From the NCBI RefSeq assembly GCF_019733465.1, contig NZ_JACVQL010000051.1, forward strand, positions 1 through 64,000: DNA of 64,000 nt, in the 5' to 3' direction. Below the pieces are notes generated by a model that was not told where the DNA came from, searched no databases, and worked only from the letters and a program-made list of their open reading frames with translations. The DNA is from Actinotalea ferrariae. Lineage in GTDB: Bacteria; Actinomycetota; Actinomycetes; Actinomycetales; Cellulomonadaceae. Positions 1 through 8,605 of the stretch are shown here, piece after piece (positions within the stretch are counted from its first letter, which is position 1; each line of letters begins with the position of its first letter). The position numbers and the translations under genes are program-made.

Positions 1-388
1 GCGCGGGCTCGGTGTGCCGCGGCGCGGCGTCGGCGGCGTCGGTGGGGCGGTGCGCGCCCTCGTCGTCGAGCCGGCGGCCCGCGGCGAGCATCCCGAAGGA
101 CACGTCGGTCGCGACCACGTCGGCCCCACGGCCGCGGAGCCAGCGCGAGCACTGCGCCGCACCGGACCCGACCTCGAGCACGCGACGACCCCCGACGTCG
201 CCCAGCAGGCGCGCCTCCTCCTCGCGCAGGCCCTCGGGGCACCAGCGGAAGTCGGCCGGGCCGAGGAACTCCCCGTGCTCGGCGAGGTACTCCGCGGCGT
301 TCTCGTCCCACCACCCGCGGGCGGCGCCGCCCCCGGCCTCGTCGGGGACCGCGGCGAAACCGGCCTGGTTGGGCAAGAGAGGGTCCAT
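1..388 (-). CDS. Class I SAM-dependent methyltransferase, N-terminal part (runs off the window)
   Basis: Reading the minus strand from the ATG at 388 gives an open frame of about 129 codons that leaves the window still open. It starts MDPLLPNQAGF, and around residues 68-80 it carries VLEVGSGAAQCSRWL, the glycine-rich SAM-binding motif I of Rossmann-fold methyltransferases. This is followed by VVATDVS, with the acidic residue that usually binds the SAM ribose. Only the cofactor-binding half is visible, so the methyl acceptor cannot be named. It is divergent from the ABC importer operon. The family is well supported; the specific function is unknown. Confidence 0.8.
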   Translation of the reverse strand, partial: MDPLLPNQAGFAAVPDEAGGGAARGWWDENAAEYLAEHGEFLGPADFRWCPEGLREEEARLLGDVGGRRVLEVGSGAAQCSRWLRGRGADVVATDVSFGMLAAGRRLDDEGAHRPTDAADAAPRHTEPA

Positions 389-579
389 GGCAGTAGTTTC
401 GCCGAGTCCCTGATGTGACCGACCGGTAACAACGGCGTGACACGGTGCGGTTACGTTCGGCGCGTCCGGACGCGAAGGTGGCGCCGGGACGTGCAGGACC
501 GAGGACGAGCAGGACCTGACGCATCAGAGCCCACGACATGCAGTACCCCAAACATGTTGTACCCACGAGAGGTGATCGT

Positions 580-2253
580 GTGAGGACCGTAGTGAGGGTG
601 ACGGCGCTGGCCGCCGCAGCCGCGATGGCGCTGACGGCGTGCGCGGCAAGTGAACGAGAGGGCGGGGGCGGCGAGGCCACCGGCAGCGACGAGGGCGGAC
701 GGGACACGTTCATCTTCGCGGCGTCGGCGGACCCGGCGTCGCTCGACCCGGCCTTCGCCAACGACGGTGAGTCGTTCCGCGTGGCCCGGCAGATCTTCGA
801 GGGGCTCGTCGGCACGCAGCCGGGCACGGCGGACCCCGCGCCCCTCCTGGCGGAGGACTGGGAGGTCAGCGAGGACGGCCTGACCTACACGTTCGACCTC
901 AAGGAGGACGTGACGTTCCACGACGGCACGCCCTTCGACGGCGAGGCCGTGTGCGCCAACTTCGAGCGCTGGAACAACTTCACCGGGATCCAGCAGTCGG
1001 AGAGCCTCTCCTACTACTGGCAGAAGGTGAACGGCGGCTTCGCGTCGAGCGACGTCCCCGAGCTCGACGGCACGGGCAAGTACGACAGCTGCGAGGCGCC
1101 CGACGCCTCGACGGCCGTCATCACGATGAAGAGCCCGCTGCCCGAGTTCATCTCGGCGCTGTCGCTGCCGGCGTTCTCCATGCAGTCGCCGACGGCGATG
1201 GAGGAGTACGGAGCCGACGACGTCACCGGCGCCGCCGACGCCCCGATCCTGCCCGAGTACGCGACCGCGCACCCGACCGGCACCGGCCCCTACGTCTTCG
1301 AGTCGTGGACCTCCGGCCAGGAGGTCGTGCTCGTCGGCAACCCCGACTACTGGGGTGAGCAGGGCCAGATCCAGCGGATCGTCTTCCCCGTGATCTCCGA
1401 CGCCACGGCGCGCCGCCAGGCGCTCCAGGCCGGCGACATCGATGGCTACGACCTGGTCGGCCCGGCCGACGTCGTCGCGCTCGAGGAGGAGGGCTTCCAG
1501 ATCGTCAACCGCGAGCCCTTCAACATCCTCTACCTGGGCATGAACCAGGCGAACCCCGAGCTGGCGGACCTCAAGGTGCGTCAGGCGATCGCCCACGCGA
1601 TCAACAAGGAGGCGCTCGTCGCGCAGACGCTGCCCGAGGGCACCGAGGTCGCGACCAACTTCGTGCCGCCGTCGGTCGCCGGCTGGAGCGACCAGGTCGC
1701 GACGTACGAGTACGACCCGGAGAAGGCCAAGGCGCTGCTGGCCGAGGCCGGCAAGTCGAACCTGACCATCGACTTCAACTACCCGACGAACGTGTCGCGC
1801 CCGTACATGCCGACGCCGGAGCAGGTGTTCCAGTCGATCAGCGCCGACCTGCAGGAGGTCGGGATCACGATCAACCCGGTCCCCGAGCCGTGGTCGCCCG
1901 AGTACCTCGACCGCATGCAGGGCACGCCCGACCACGGCCTGCACCTGCTGGGGTGGACCGGTGACTACAACGACACCTACAACTTCATCGGCGTCTTCTT
2001 CGGGGCACCGGCGAACGAGTGGGGCTTCAACGACCCCGAGCTGTTCGAGATGATCGGCGACGCGCGCTACCAGACGAGCGTCGAGGACCAGACCGCGGCC
2101 TACGAGGCAGCCAACGAGGCCATCCTCGAGCGCCTCCCCGGGGTCCCGCTCGCGCACCCGGTGCCCTCGCTCGCCTTCAGCCCGAAGGTGCACGAGTACC
2201 CGGCGTCGCCCGTGCAGGACGAGGTCTTCAACGTCATCACGCTCGACGACTGA
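580..2253 (+). CDS. Peptide/nickel-type ABC transporter substrate-binding lipoprotein (SBP family 5)
   Basis: This is the extracellular solute receptor of the importer encoded by the next three genes. I chose the GTG at 580 because AGAGGTG lies 8 bases upstream and it opens a normal lipoprotein signal: basic MRTVVR, a hydrophobic alanine/leucine stretch and the lipobox LTAC (Cys at about residue 22). An in-frame ATG at 538 would add 14 residues before the signal and has no ribosome site. The mature protein has the SBP_bac_5 pattern: SLDPAF near the N-terminus, then TYTFDLKEDVTFHDGTPFD, and LKVRQAIAHAINKEAL in the middle. About 557 residues is typical of Dpp/Opp receptors. The ligand could be di- or oligopeptides, nickel chelates or oligosaccharides; the sequence does not decide. 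Confidence 0.92.
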   Translation: MRTVVRVTALAAAAAMALTACAASEREGGGGEATGSDEGGRDTFIFAASADPASLDPAFANDGESFRVARQIFEGLVGTQPGTADPAPLLAEDWEVSEDGLTYTFDLKEDVTFHDGTPFDGEAVCANFERWNNFTGIQQSESLSYYWQKVNGGFASSDVPELDGTGKYDSCEAPDASTAVITMKSPLPEFISALSLPAFSMQSPTAMEEYGADDVTGAADAPILPEYATAHPTGTGPYVFESWTSGQEVVLVGNPDYWGEQGQIQRIVFPVISDATARRQALQAGDIDGYDLVGPADVVALEEEGFQIVNREPFNILYLGMNQANPELADLKVRQAIAHAINKEALVAQTLPEGTEVATNFVPPSVAGWSDQVATYEYDPEKAKALLAEAGKSNLTIDFNYPTNVSRPYMPTPEQVFQSISADLQEVGITINPVPEPWSPEYLDRMQGTPDHGLHLLGWTGDYNDTYNFIGVFFGAPANEWGFNDPELFEMIGDARYQTSVEDQTAAYEAANEAILERLPGVPLAHPVPSLAFSPKVHEYPASPVQDEVFNVITLDD

Positions 2254-2256
2254 TCG

Positions 2257-3264
2257 ATGGCCCGACTCGTCCTGCAGCGGCTCGCGCTGCTGATCCCGAC
2301 GCTGTTCGGGCTCTCGATCCTGCTGTTCCTGTGGGTGCGCGCTCTCCCGGGAGGCCCGGCAACGGCCCTCCTGGGGGAGCGCGCGACCCCGGAGGCGGTC
2401 GAGCGGCTCAACAGGCTGTACGGCTTCGACCAACCGCTGCACGAGCAGTACGTCCGGTGGCTCGGGCAGCTCCTCCAGGGCAACTTCGGGGTCTCGAGCC
2501 GCACCCGGCTCCCGGTCCTCGAGGAGTTCCTCAACCGGTTCCCCGCGACCATCGAGCTGACGATCCTCGCGCTGGTCATCGCGGTCGGCGTCGGCATCCC
2601 GCTCGGCTACGTCGCCGCCCGGTACCGCGGCAGGTTCCTCGACCACGGGACCGTCGTGGCATCGCTCATCGGGGTCACGATCCCGGTGTTCTTCCTGGCG
2701 TTCCTGCTCAAGTACCTGTTCGCGGTCCAGCTCGGCTGGTTCCCGTCGGCGGGCAGGCAGAGCCCCGCGATGATCGCGACCCATCCGACGGGCTTCTACG
2801 TCCTGGACGGCCTGCTCACGCGTGAGTGGGACGCGGCGTGGGACGCGCTGCTGCACCTCGTGCTGCCGGCGCTCGCGCTCGGCTCCATCCCGCTCGCGAT
2901 CATCGCCCGCATCACGCGCGCCTCGGTCATCGAGGTCCAGAGCGCCGACTACGTGCGGACGGCGAAGGCGAAGGGGCTCAAGGCGCCCCGGCTGCGCCGT
3001 CGGGTGGTGCTGCGCAACGCGATGCTGCCGGTCGCGACGACGATCGGCCTCCAGGTCGGCCTGCTCCTCTCCGGAGCGGTGCTGACCGAGACGGTCTTCG
3101 CGTTCAACGGGATCGGCAGCTTCCTCGCCGACGCGGTGTTCGACCTCGACTACGCGGTGCTCCAGGGCTTCATCCTCTTCATCGCCGTGGTGTACGCGCT
3201 GGCCAACCTGGCCGTCGACATCTCCTACGGCATCATCGACCCCCGGATGCGAGCGCGCCGATGA
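2257..3264 (+). CDS. ABC transporter permease, DppB/OppB type
   Basis: This is one of two membrane subunits forming the translocation pore of the importer. The 335-residue protein has the N-terminal DppB helix (LLIPTLFGLSILLFLWVRALPG) and about six membrane segments. The EAA loop that contacts the ATPase lies near residues 225-245 (DYVRTAKAKGLKAPRLRRR). It ends with the family-typical DPRMRARR. The start ATG is three bases after the receptor gene stop. The stop overlaps the ATG of the second permease (ATGA), which indicates translational coupling. Confidence 0.93.
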   Translation: MARLVLQRLALLIPTLFGLSILLFLWVRALPGGPATALLGERATPEAVERLNRLYGFDQPLHEQYVRWLGQLLQGNFGVSSRTRLPVLEEFLNRFPATIELTILALVIAVGVGIPLGYVAARYRGRFLDHGTVVASLIGVTIPVFFLAFLLKYLFAVQLGWFPSAGRQSPAMIATHPTGFYVLDGLLTREWDAAWDALLHLVLPALALGSIPLAIIARITRASVIEVQSADYVRTAKAKGLKAPRLRRRVVLRNAMLPVATTIGLQVGLLLSGAVLTETVFAFNGIGSFLADAVFDLDYAVLQGFILFIAVVYALANLAVDISYGIIDPRMRARR

Positions 3265-4241
3265 CCGACCCGACGAGCGCCGCGGCCGGCCCGACCGGCG
3301 TCGCGCTGCCCACCGGCACGGGGACCCCGACGACCGACGCGCCTCGCGGCGGCCCACGCCGCGGTGCGCAGGACGAGGGCGCGAGCATCTGGCGCGTCGC
3401 CCTGCGGCGCCTGCGGCGCAACCCCGGCGCGATCATCGGCGCGGTCATCGTGCTGCTCTTCGTGCTGGTCGCGCTCCTCGCACCGGTGCTCGCCCCGTAC
3501 GCCGAGGGTGCGCTGCCCGGACGTGCGGAGATCCGGCCGACCTTCATCCCCGGGCCGTCCGACGACTACCTGCTCGGGCTGGACCGGTACGGCGGCGACC
3601 TGCTGTCGAAGCTCATCTGGGGCGCGCGGGCGTCGCTCCTCGTGGGTGTCCTCTCGACGCTGCTCGGCCTCCTCGGCGGGGCGCTCCTCGGCCTGCTCGC
3701 CGGGGCGTTCGGCGGCTGGGTCGACACCGCGACGATGCGCCTGGTCGACCTCATGCTGTCCGTGCCGTCGCTGCTCCTGGCGGTCTCGGTGGCCGCGGTC
3801 ATCGGCCAGTCGCCGACCGCCGTCGTCATCGCGATCGGCGTCGTGCAGGTGCCGATCTTCGCGCGCCTCCTGCGCGGCACGATGCTCGCCGAGCGCGGCC
3901 AGGACTACGTGCTCGCCGCGCGGTCGCTGGGGCTGTCGCGCCGCACGGTCACGATGAGCCACGTGCTGCCCAACAGCCTCGGGCCCGTCATCGTGCAGGC
4001 GACGCTCATGCTCGCCACCGCCGTCATCGAGGCGGCCGCCCTGTCCTTCCTCGGCCTCGGCGGCGGCTCGCCGACGACGGCCGAGTGGGGGCGCATGCTC
4101 ACCGCCGCGCAGAACGAGCTCGAGGTCGCACCGCGGCTCGCGCTGTGGCCCGGCTTCTGCATCGCGGTCACAGCCCTCGGCTTCACGCTGTTCGGCGAGG
4201 CCCTTCGCGAGGCGCTCGACCCACGGACGAGGGGACGCTGA
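3261..4241 (+). CDS. ABC transporter permease, DppC/OppC type
   Basis: This is the second pore subunit, partner of the DppB-type permease. The ATG at 3261 overlaps the previous stop (ATGA). It gives a 326-residue protein with a proline/threonine-rich cytoplasmic N-terminus of about 45 residues. The DppC N-terminal helix domain follows (IWRVALRRLRRNPGAIIGA), then the periplasmic-side motif LLGLDRYGGDLLSKLIWGAR. The EAA loop is at about residues 210-235 (DYVLAARSLGLSRRTVTMSH). The C-terminus contains FLGLG, standard for this family. A longer upstream reading in the same frame overlaps the previous gene and was discarded. Confidence 0.93.
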   Translation: MTDPTSAAAGPTGVALPTGTGTPTTDAPRGGPRRGAQDEGASIWRVALRRLRRNPGAIIGAVIVLLFVLVALLAPVLAPYAEGALPGRAEIRPTFIPGPSDDYLLGLDRYGGDLLSKLIWGARASLLVGVLSTLLGLLGGALLGLLAGAFGGWVDTATMRLVDLMLSVPSLLLAVSVAAVIGQSPTAVVIAIGVVQVPIFARLLRGTMLAERGQDYVLAARSLGLSRRTVTMSHVLPNSLGPVIVQATLMLATAVIEAAALSFLGLGGGSPTTAEWGRMLTAAQNELEVAPRLALWPGFCIAVTALGFTLFGEALREALDPRTRGR

Positions 4242-4246
4242 CCCGC

Positions 4247-5986
4247 ATGACCACCACTTCCGGCCCGGGCGAGGCTCGTCCGGGCGGCACGACGCCGCTC
4301 CTGAGCATCCGTGACCTCGAGGTCTCGTTCCGCACGGAGCAGGGGACCACGACGGCCGTCCGCGGCGCGTCGTTCGACGTCCACGCCGGCGAGACCGTCG
4401 CGATCGTCGGCGAGTCCGGCTCCGGCAAGTCGACCACCGCGATGGCCGTCATCGGCCTGCTGGCCCAGAACGGCCACGTCAGCGGCGGCCAGATCCTCTT
4501 CGAGGGCAAGGACATCACCAGGCTCGGCGGCGCGGGGCTCGCGCGCATGCGTGGGACGGACATCGGCATGGTCCCGCAGGACCCGATGTCCAACCTCAAC
4601 CCGGTGGTCCGGGTCGGCGCGCAGATCGTCGAGGCGCTCGAGGACAACGGCGTCGCGCGCGGTGCCGAGGCGCGTCGACGCACCGTCGAGCTGCTCGAGG
4701 AGGCGGGGCTGCCCGACGCCGAGCGCCGCGCCCAGCAGTACCCGCACGAGTTCTCGGGCGGCATGCGGCAGCGCGCGCTCATCGCGATGGGCCTGTCCTG
4801 CCGGCCGCGCCTGCTCATCGCGGACGAGCCGACGTCGGCTCTCGACGTGACCGTGCAGCGGACGATCCTCGACCGCCTCGAGCAGCTGACCGGTGAGCTG
4901 GGCACCGCGGTGCTGCTCATCACGCACGACCTCGGCCTCGCGGCCGAGCGCGCGAGCCGGGTCGTCGTCATGTACCGCGGCGAGGTCGTCGAGACCGGGC
5001 CGGCGGCCCAGCTCCTCACGGACCCGCAGCACGAGTACACCCGGCGGCTCCTCGCGGCCGCGCCGTCGCTCGCCTCGCGGCGCATCCAGATCGCGAAGCA
5101 GTCGGGCGCGACCGAGGCCGTGGCCGACGACCTCCTCGCGGCGTCCGCCGAGGCGCCCCCCGCGGCGGCGGACGACCCGATCGTCGAGGTCGACGACGTC
5201 ACCAAGGTGTTCCACCTGCGCGGCGAGGGGCTGTTCTCGCGCGGGACGGACTTCACGGCCGTCGACCACGTGAGCTTCACGATCCCGCGCGGGTCGACCA
5301 TGGCGATCGTGGGCGAGTCCGGCTCGGGGAAGTCGACCGTCGCGCGCATGATGCTCGACCTGCTCCCGCCCACGTCCGGGACCATCCGCTTCAACGGCGA
5401 GGTGGTGGGCGGCGAGCGTGCCGACCGCCGGGCGGAGGTGAGGTTCCGGCGGCAGGTCCAGCCGATCTTCCAGGACCCGTACTCGTCCCTCGACCCGCTG
5501 TACACGATCTACCGGACCATCGAGGAGCCGCTGCGGGCGCACGGCGAGGGCTCGGCCGCGGACCGCCGCGAACGCGTGCTGCAGCTCATGGACGACGTCG
5601 CGCTCTCACCGGACCTGCTGCGCCGGTACCCGGGCGAGCTCTCGGGCGGTCAGCGGCAGCGCGTGGCGATCGCGCGTGCCCTCGCGCTGAACCCCGATCT
5701 CGTGGTGTGCGACGAGGCGGTCTCGGCGCTCGACGTCATCGTGCAGTCGCAGATCCTGCACCTGCTCGCGGACCTGCAGCAGCGGCTGGGACTGAGCTAT
5801 CTGTTCATCAGCCACGACCTCGCGGTGGTCCGGCAGATCGCGGACCAGGTGTGCGTCATGGAGCGCGGCCGCATCGTCGAGCAGGGCTCGGTCGACGACG
5901 TCTTCGACAACCCGCAGCAGCCGTACACGCAGGCCCTCCTCGACGCGATCCCCGGGCGCAGCCTGGCCCTCGCGGTCGGCGACTGA
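4247..5986 (+). CDS. Fused two-domain ABC ATPase (DppD-DppF type)
   Basis: This is the energising subunit of the importer, with both nucleotide-binding domains in one 579-residue chain instead of two genes. Domain 1 (about residues 15-275) has Walker A GESGSGKS, signature FSGGMRQR and Walker B LLIADEPTSALD, then the Dpp/Opp C-terminal region (HEYTRRLL). Domain 2 (about 315-575) repeats this with GESGSGKS, LSGGQRQR and VVCDEAVSALD, ending in PYTQALL. The Walker B of domain 2 reads CDEAVSALD where the family usually has CDEPVSALD, a mild change. The start at 4247 is 5 bases after the permease stop. An upstream in-frame extension overlaps the permease and is not credible. Confidence 0.93.
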   Translation: MTTTSGPGEARPGGTTPLLSIRDLEVSFRTEQGTTTAVRGASFDVHAGETVAIVGESGSGKSTTAMAVIGLLAQNGHVSGGQILFEGKDITRLGGAGLARMRGTDIGMVPQDPMSNLNPVVRVGAQIVEALEDNGVARGAEARRRTVELLEEAGLPDAERRAQQYPHEFSGGMRQRALIAMGLSCRPRLLIADEPTSALDVTVQRTILDRLEQLTGELGTAVLLITHDLGLAAERASRVVVMYRGEVVETGPAAQLLTDPQHEYTRRLLAAAPSLASRRIQIAKQSGATEAVADDLLAASAEAPPAAADDPIVEVDDVTKVFHLRGEGLFSRGTDFTAVDHVSFTIPRGSTMAIVGESGSGKSTVARMMLDLLPPTSGTIRFNGEVVGGERADRRAEVRFRRQVQPIFQDPYSSLDPLYTIYRTIEEPLRAHGEGSAADRRERVLQLMDDVALSPDLLRRYPGELSGGQRQRVAIARALALNPDLVVCDEAVSALDVIVQSQILHLLADLQQRLGLSYLFISHDLAVVRQIADQVCVMERGRIVEQGSVDDVFDNPQQPYTQALLDAIPGRSLALAVGD

Positions 5987-6075
5987 TCTCACGTCACCGG
6001 GCAGGACCGGACCTGGCAGTGCCGGACCTGACAGGACCGGGACGGACGGCCCGGCCGGTCGACCCGTCGCGTCGC

Positions 6076-6081
6076 TAGGGT
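6076..6081 (+). promoter_or_regulatory. Possible -10 element (TAGGGT) for pfkA
   Basis: TAGGGT fits the actinobacterial -10 pattern TAnnnT and would place the transcript start near 6088, giving a leader of about 60 bases before pfkA. No convincing -35 is visible. The 90 bases between the ABC stop and this site hold GC-rich direct repeats of the type GGACCGGACCTG, but no clean terminator. Confidence 0.4.
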
Positions 6082-6146
6082 GACGGCGCGGGCCGAGCAC
6101 CGGTGCCGGCCCGCGCCCCCCCACCTCGCGACGAAGGAGCTCGCCC

Positions 6147-7172
6147 ATGCGCGTCGGACTGCTCACCGGAGGCGGGGACTGCCCCGGGCTCAACGCGGCG
6201 ATCCGCGCCGTCGTCAAGCACGGGGAGGGCACCTACGGGCACTCGATCATCGGCTTCCGCAACGGCTGGAAGGGTGTCGTCGACGGTGACGTGCTCCCGC
6301 TCGGGCGGGCGCACATCCGCAACGTCCTGCCCACGGGCGGGACGCTCCTCGGCACCGCGCGGTTCCACCCCCACGCGGACGACGGCGGGATCGACGCCGT
6401 GCTCGCGACGCTCGAGGCCGAGCGCATCGAGGCGCTCATCTGCATCGGCGGCGACGGCACGCTCCACGCGGCCAGCAAGGTCGCGGACGCGGGCGTCCGC
6501 ATCGTCGCCATCCCCAAGACGATCGACAACGACGTCGAGGGGACCGACCTGTCGATCGGTTTCCACACCGCGGTCAACATCGCCACGGAGGCGATCGACC
6601 GGGTGCACACGACGGCGGAGAGCCACAACCGCGTCATGGTCGTCGAGGTGATGGGCCGGCACGCGGGCTGGATCGCCGTCAACGCGGGCATGGCCGGCGG
6701 CGCGGAGCTCGTGCTCGCGCCCGAGGAGCCGTTCGACATCGACCAGGTGGTCAAGTTCCTCAAGCACCGGCACCGCGCGCACGCGAGCTTCTCGATCGTC
6801 GTCGTGGCCGAGGGCGCCATGCCGCGCGAGGGCGGCTCGATGGACTACCGCACGCAGCTCGGGAAGTTCGGCGAGATCGTAGCCGGCGCGATCGGCGAGC
6901 GGCTCGCCTCCGAGATCGAGCAGCGCACGGGCTTCGAGACGCGGGTCACGATCCTCGGGCACGTGCAGCGCGGCGGCGCGCCGACGCCGACCGACCGCAT
7001 CCTGGGCAGCCGCTTCGGCGTCGCGGCGATGGACGCGATCTCGGCAGGGACGACCGGTGTCATGACCGCGCTCCGCGGCGACCGCGTCGAGCTCGTCCCG
7101 CTCGCCGACGTGGCCGGACGGGTCAAGCGGGTCCCGGCGGACATGCTGCGCACGGCCAAGGTGCTCGCCTGA
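6147..7172 (+). CDS. pfkA: 6-phosphofructokinase
   Basis: It phosphorylates fructose 6-phosphate to the 1,6-bisphosphate, the committed step of glycolysis, in the cytosol. The protein has 341 residues. It starts with the phosphate-binding GGGDCPGLNAAIR, carries IGGDGTLHAA near residue 100 and PKTIDNDVEGTD near 125, with the catalytic TIDND aspartates, then the substrate motif MGRHAGWIA. The glycine in GGDGT, at the position equivalent to residue 104 of the E. coli enzyme, indicates ATP use. The PKTIDND lysine is shared with pyrophosphate-dependent relatives, so the phosphoryl donor should be stated with some caution. GAAGGAG lies about 8 bases before the ATG. The monooxygenase gene begins at its stop. 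Confidence 0.93.
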   Translation: MRVGLLTGGGDCPGLNAAIRAVVKHGEGTYGHSIIGFRNGWKGVVDGDVLPLGRAHIRNVLPTGGTLLGTARFHPHADDGGIDAVLATLEAERIEALICIGGDGTLHAASKVADAGVRIVAIPKTIDNDVEGTDLSIGFHTAVNIATEAIDRVHTTAESHNRVMVVEVMGRHAGWIAVNAGMAGGAELVLAPEEPFDIDQVVKFLKHRHRAHASFSIVVVAEGAMPREGGSMDYRTQLGKFGEIVAGAIGERLASEIEQRTGFETRVTILGHVQRGGAPTPTDRILGSRFGVAAMDAISAGTTGVMTALRGDRVELVPLADVAGRVKRVPADMLRTAKVLA

Positions 7173-8368
7173 GCACGACCGGCGGGCCGGGGCGGCGCGT
7201 CGCCGTCGTCGGGGCGGGCGTCAGCGGCCTGGCGCTCGCCACGTTCCTCGCGCGCGACGGGTGGCACGTCACCGTGCTCGAGCGCACGCCCGACCTCGGA
7301 CCGGTCGGTGCCGGGATCCTGCTGCAGCACCTGGGTCAGCAGGTCGCCCACCGGCTCGGCATCGGCGAGGCGCTGCGCGCGCTGTCCGCGCCGGTCCGGC
7401 GGGTCGACGGCGCGACGACGTCGGGCATGACGACGATGAGCTTTGCGTACGCCGACGGCGTGCCGGGCGCGATGGGGTGGGGCGTGCACCGGGGCGACCT
7501 CTTCACGCTGCTCCACGAGGCCGCGGTCGACGCGGGGGCCGTCGTGGTGCCGCGCTGCGAGGTCGTCGGCCTGCGCCGGAGCGGCACGGGGTGGTCTGTC
7601 GAGGCGGCCGACGGCGTCGTGCACGGACCGTTCGACCTCGTGGTCGGGGCCGACGGTGCCGGCTCGCGGGTCCGCGCGCTCGCCTTCGAGCCGCGCACGG
7701 ACCGACGGTACGGCTGGGGCGCGGTGTGGGCGATCGTGCCCGACCCCGAGCACCTCGCGGGCGACGCGCTGGTGCAGCGCTGGCGCGACACGCGGACGAC
7801 GCTCGGCCTGCTGCCGACCGGACGCGACCGCGTCTCGATCTTCTGGTCCGTCCGAGCGCGCGAGGCCGACGCCGTCGTCGCCGCCGGACCGGCGGCGTTC
7901 GTCGACCGGGTGGCGCCGCTCGCCGGCCGCTTCGCGCCGCTCGTCGAACGAGTCGCGGACGTGGGGCTGCTCCCGGCCCGCTACCGCGACGTCGTCGTGG
8001 GCTCGCCGGTGGGGGACCGGGTCGTCCTCGTCGGCGACGCCGCGCACGCGATGAGCCCGCAGCTCGGCATCGGGGCCAGCATGGGCCTGGCCGACGCGTG
8101 GTCGCTCGCGTGGGCCCTGCGTGAGCACCGCGACGTCGGTGCGGCGCTCGCCGCGCACGCGGACCTCCGACGCCGCCACGTCACCGCCTACCGGTGGCTG
8201 TCGATGCTGCTGACGCCGGTGTTCCAGTCCGGCCTCGTCCCGATCGGCCCGCCGCGGGACGCCGCGCTCGCCGTCGCGTGCCGCACCGGGTTCGTCCGGC
8301 GCCAGGCGGTCTCGCTGCTCATGGGCACCCGGCTCCTGCCGCGGGGGACGTGGTCGCTGCCGGGCTGA
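7169..8368 (+). CDS. FAD-dependent monooxygenase (PHBH/UbiH fold), apparent CTG start
   Basis: This is a flavoprotein hydroxylase of the class that oxidises aromatic or polyketide-like substrates with NAD(P)H and oxygen. The frame contains the N-terminal dinucleotide-binding motif VAVVGAGVSGLALATFLARD. The middle motif VVGADGAGSRVR follows, and the C-terminal FAD motif VVLVGDAAHAMSPQLGIGAS. The first motif begins only about 12 codons after the pfkA stop, and no ATG, GTG or TTG occurs in frame before it. The best start is a CTG at 7169 that overlaps the pfkA stop as CTGA and sits 5 bases after AAGGTG. A GTG at 7274 would cut off the FAD-binding motif and is unlikely. The substrate is unknown. 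Confidence 0.78.
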   Translation: MSTTGGPGRRVAVVGAGVSGLALATFLARDGWHVTVLERTPDLGPVGAGILLQHLGQQVAHRLGIGEALRALSAPVRRVDGATTSGMTTMSFAYADGVPGAMGWGVHRGDLFTLLHEAAVDAGAVVVPRCEVVGLRRSGTGWSVEAADGVVHGPFDLVVGADGAGSRVRALAFEPRTDRRYGWGAVWAIVPDPEHLAGDALVQRWRDTRTTLGLLPTGRDRVSIFWSVRAREADAVVAAGPAAFVDRVAPLAGRFAPLVERVADVGLLPARYRDVVVGSPVGDRVVLVGDAAHAMSPQLGIGASMGLADAWSLAWALREHRDVGAALAAHADLRRRHVTAYRWLSMLLTPVFQSGLVPIGPPRDAALAVACRTGFVRRQAVSLLMGTRLLPRGTWSLPG

Positions 8369-8431
8369 CGCGGGCTGACGCGGGCGCGGGGGCCGGCGAG
8401 GTCCGGCGTGCATGCACCCGCGCGGCAGTCT

Positions 8432-8460
8432 TTGCCCTCCTTCGTGGCACCGCGTAAGAT
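8432..8460 (+). promoter_or_regulatory. Housekeeping-type promoter of rpsA (TTGCCC, 17 bases, TAAGAT)
   Basis: TTGCCC at 8432-8437 and TAAGAT at 8455-8460 are 17 bases apart, a good sigma-A type arrangement by actinobacterial standards. Transcription would start near 8467, leaving a leader of about 140 bases before rpsA. I see no obvious riboswitch in the leader. Confidence 0.6.
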
Positions 8461-8605
8461 CGACGGCGGTGTGACGTGCCTTCGTCACGCTGGTCTGCCG
8501 GTCCGTCCGCACGTGCCCGCCTCGCGGCCCGTCGCCCCGGTCCCGGCGCATCCCGCACCATCCCTGTCCGCACTACTCCCTGTCCGCATCGGAGCTCGAC
8601 ACTCA

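Noticed and set aside
451-3357. Very long open frame on the minus strand opposite the ABC importer genes
   Set aside because: It is an antisense reading of GC-rich coding DNA; its product is an Arg/Glu/Asp/Val-rich sequence with no domain, and the plus-strand genes are clear.
8408-8605. N-terminal extension of rpsA
   Set aside because: The 66 extra codons cover the rpsA promoter and have no similarity to S1; the ATG at 8606 matches the family.
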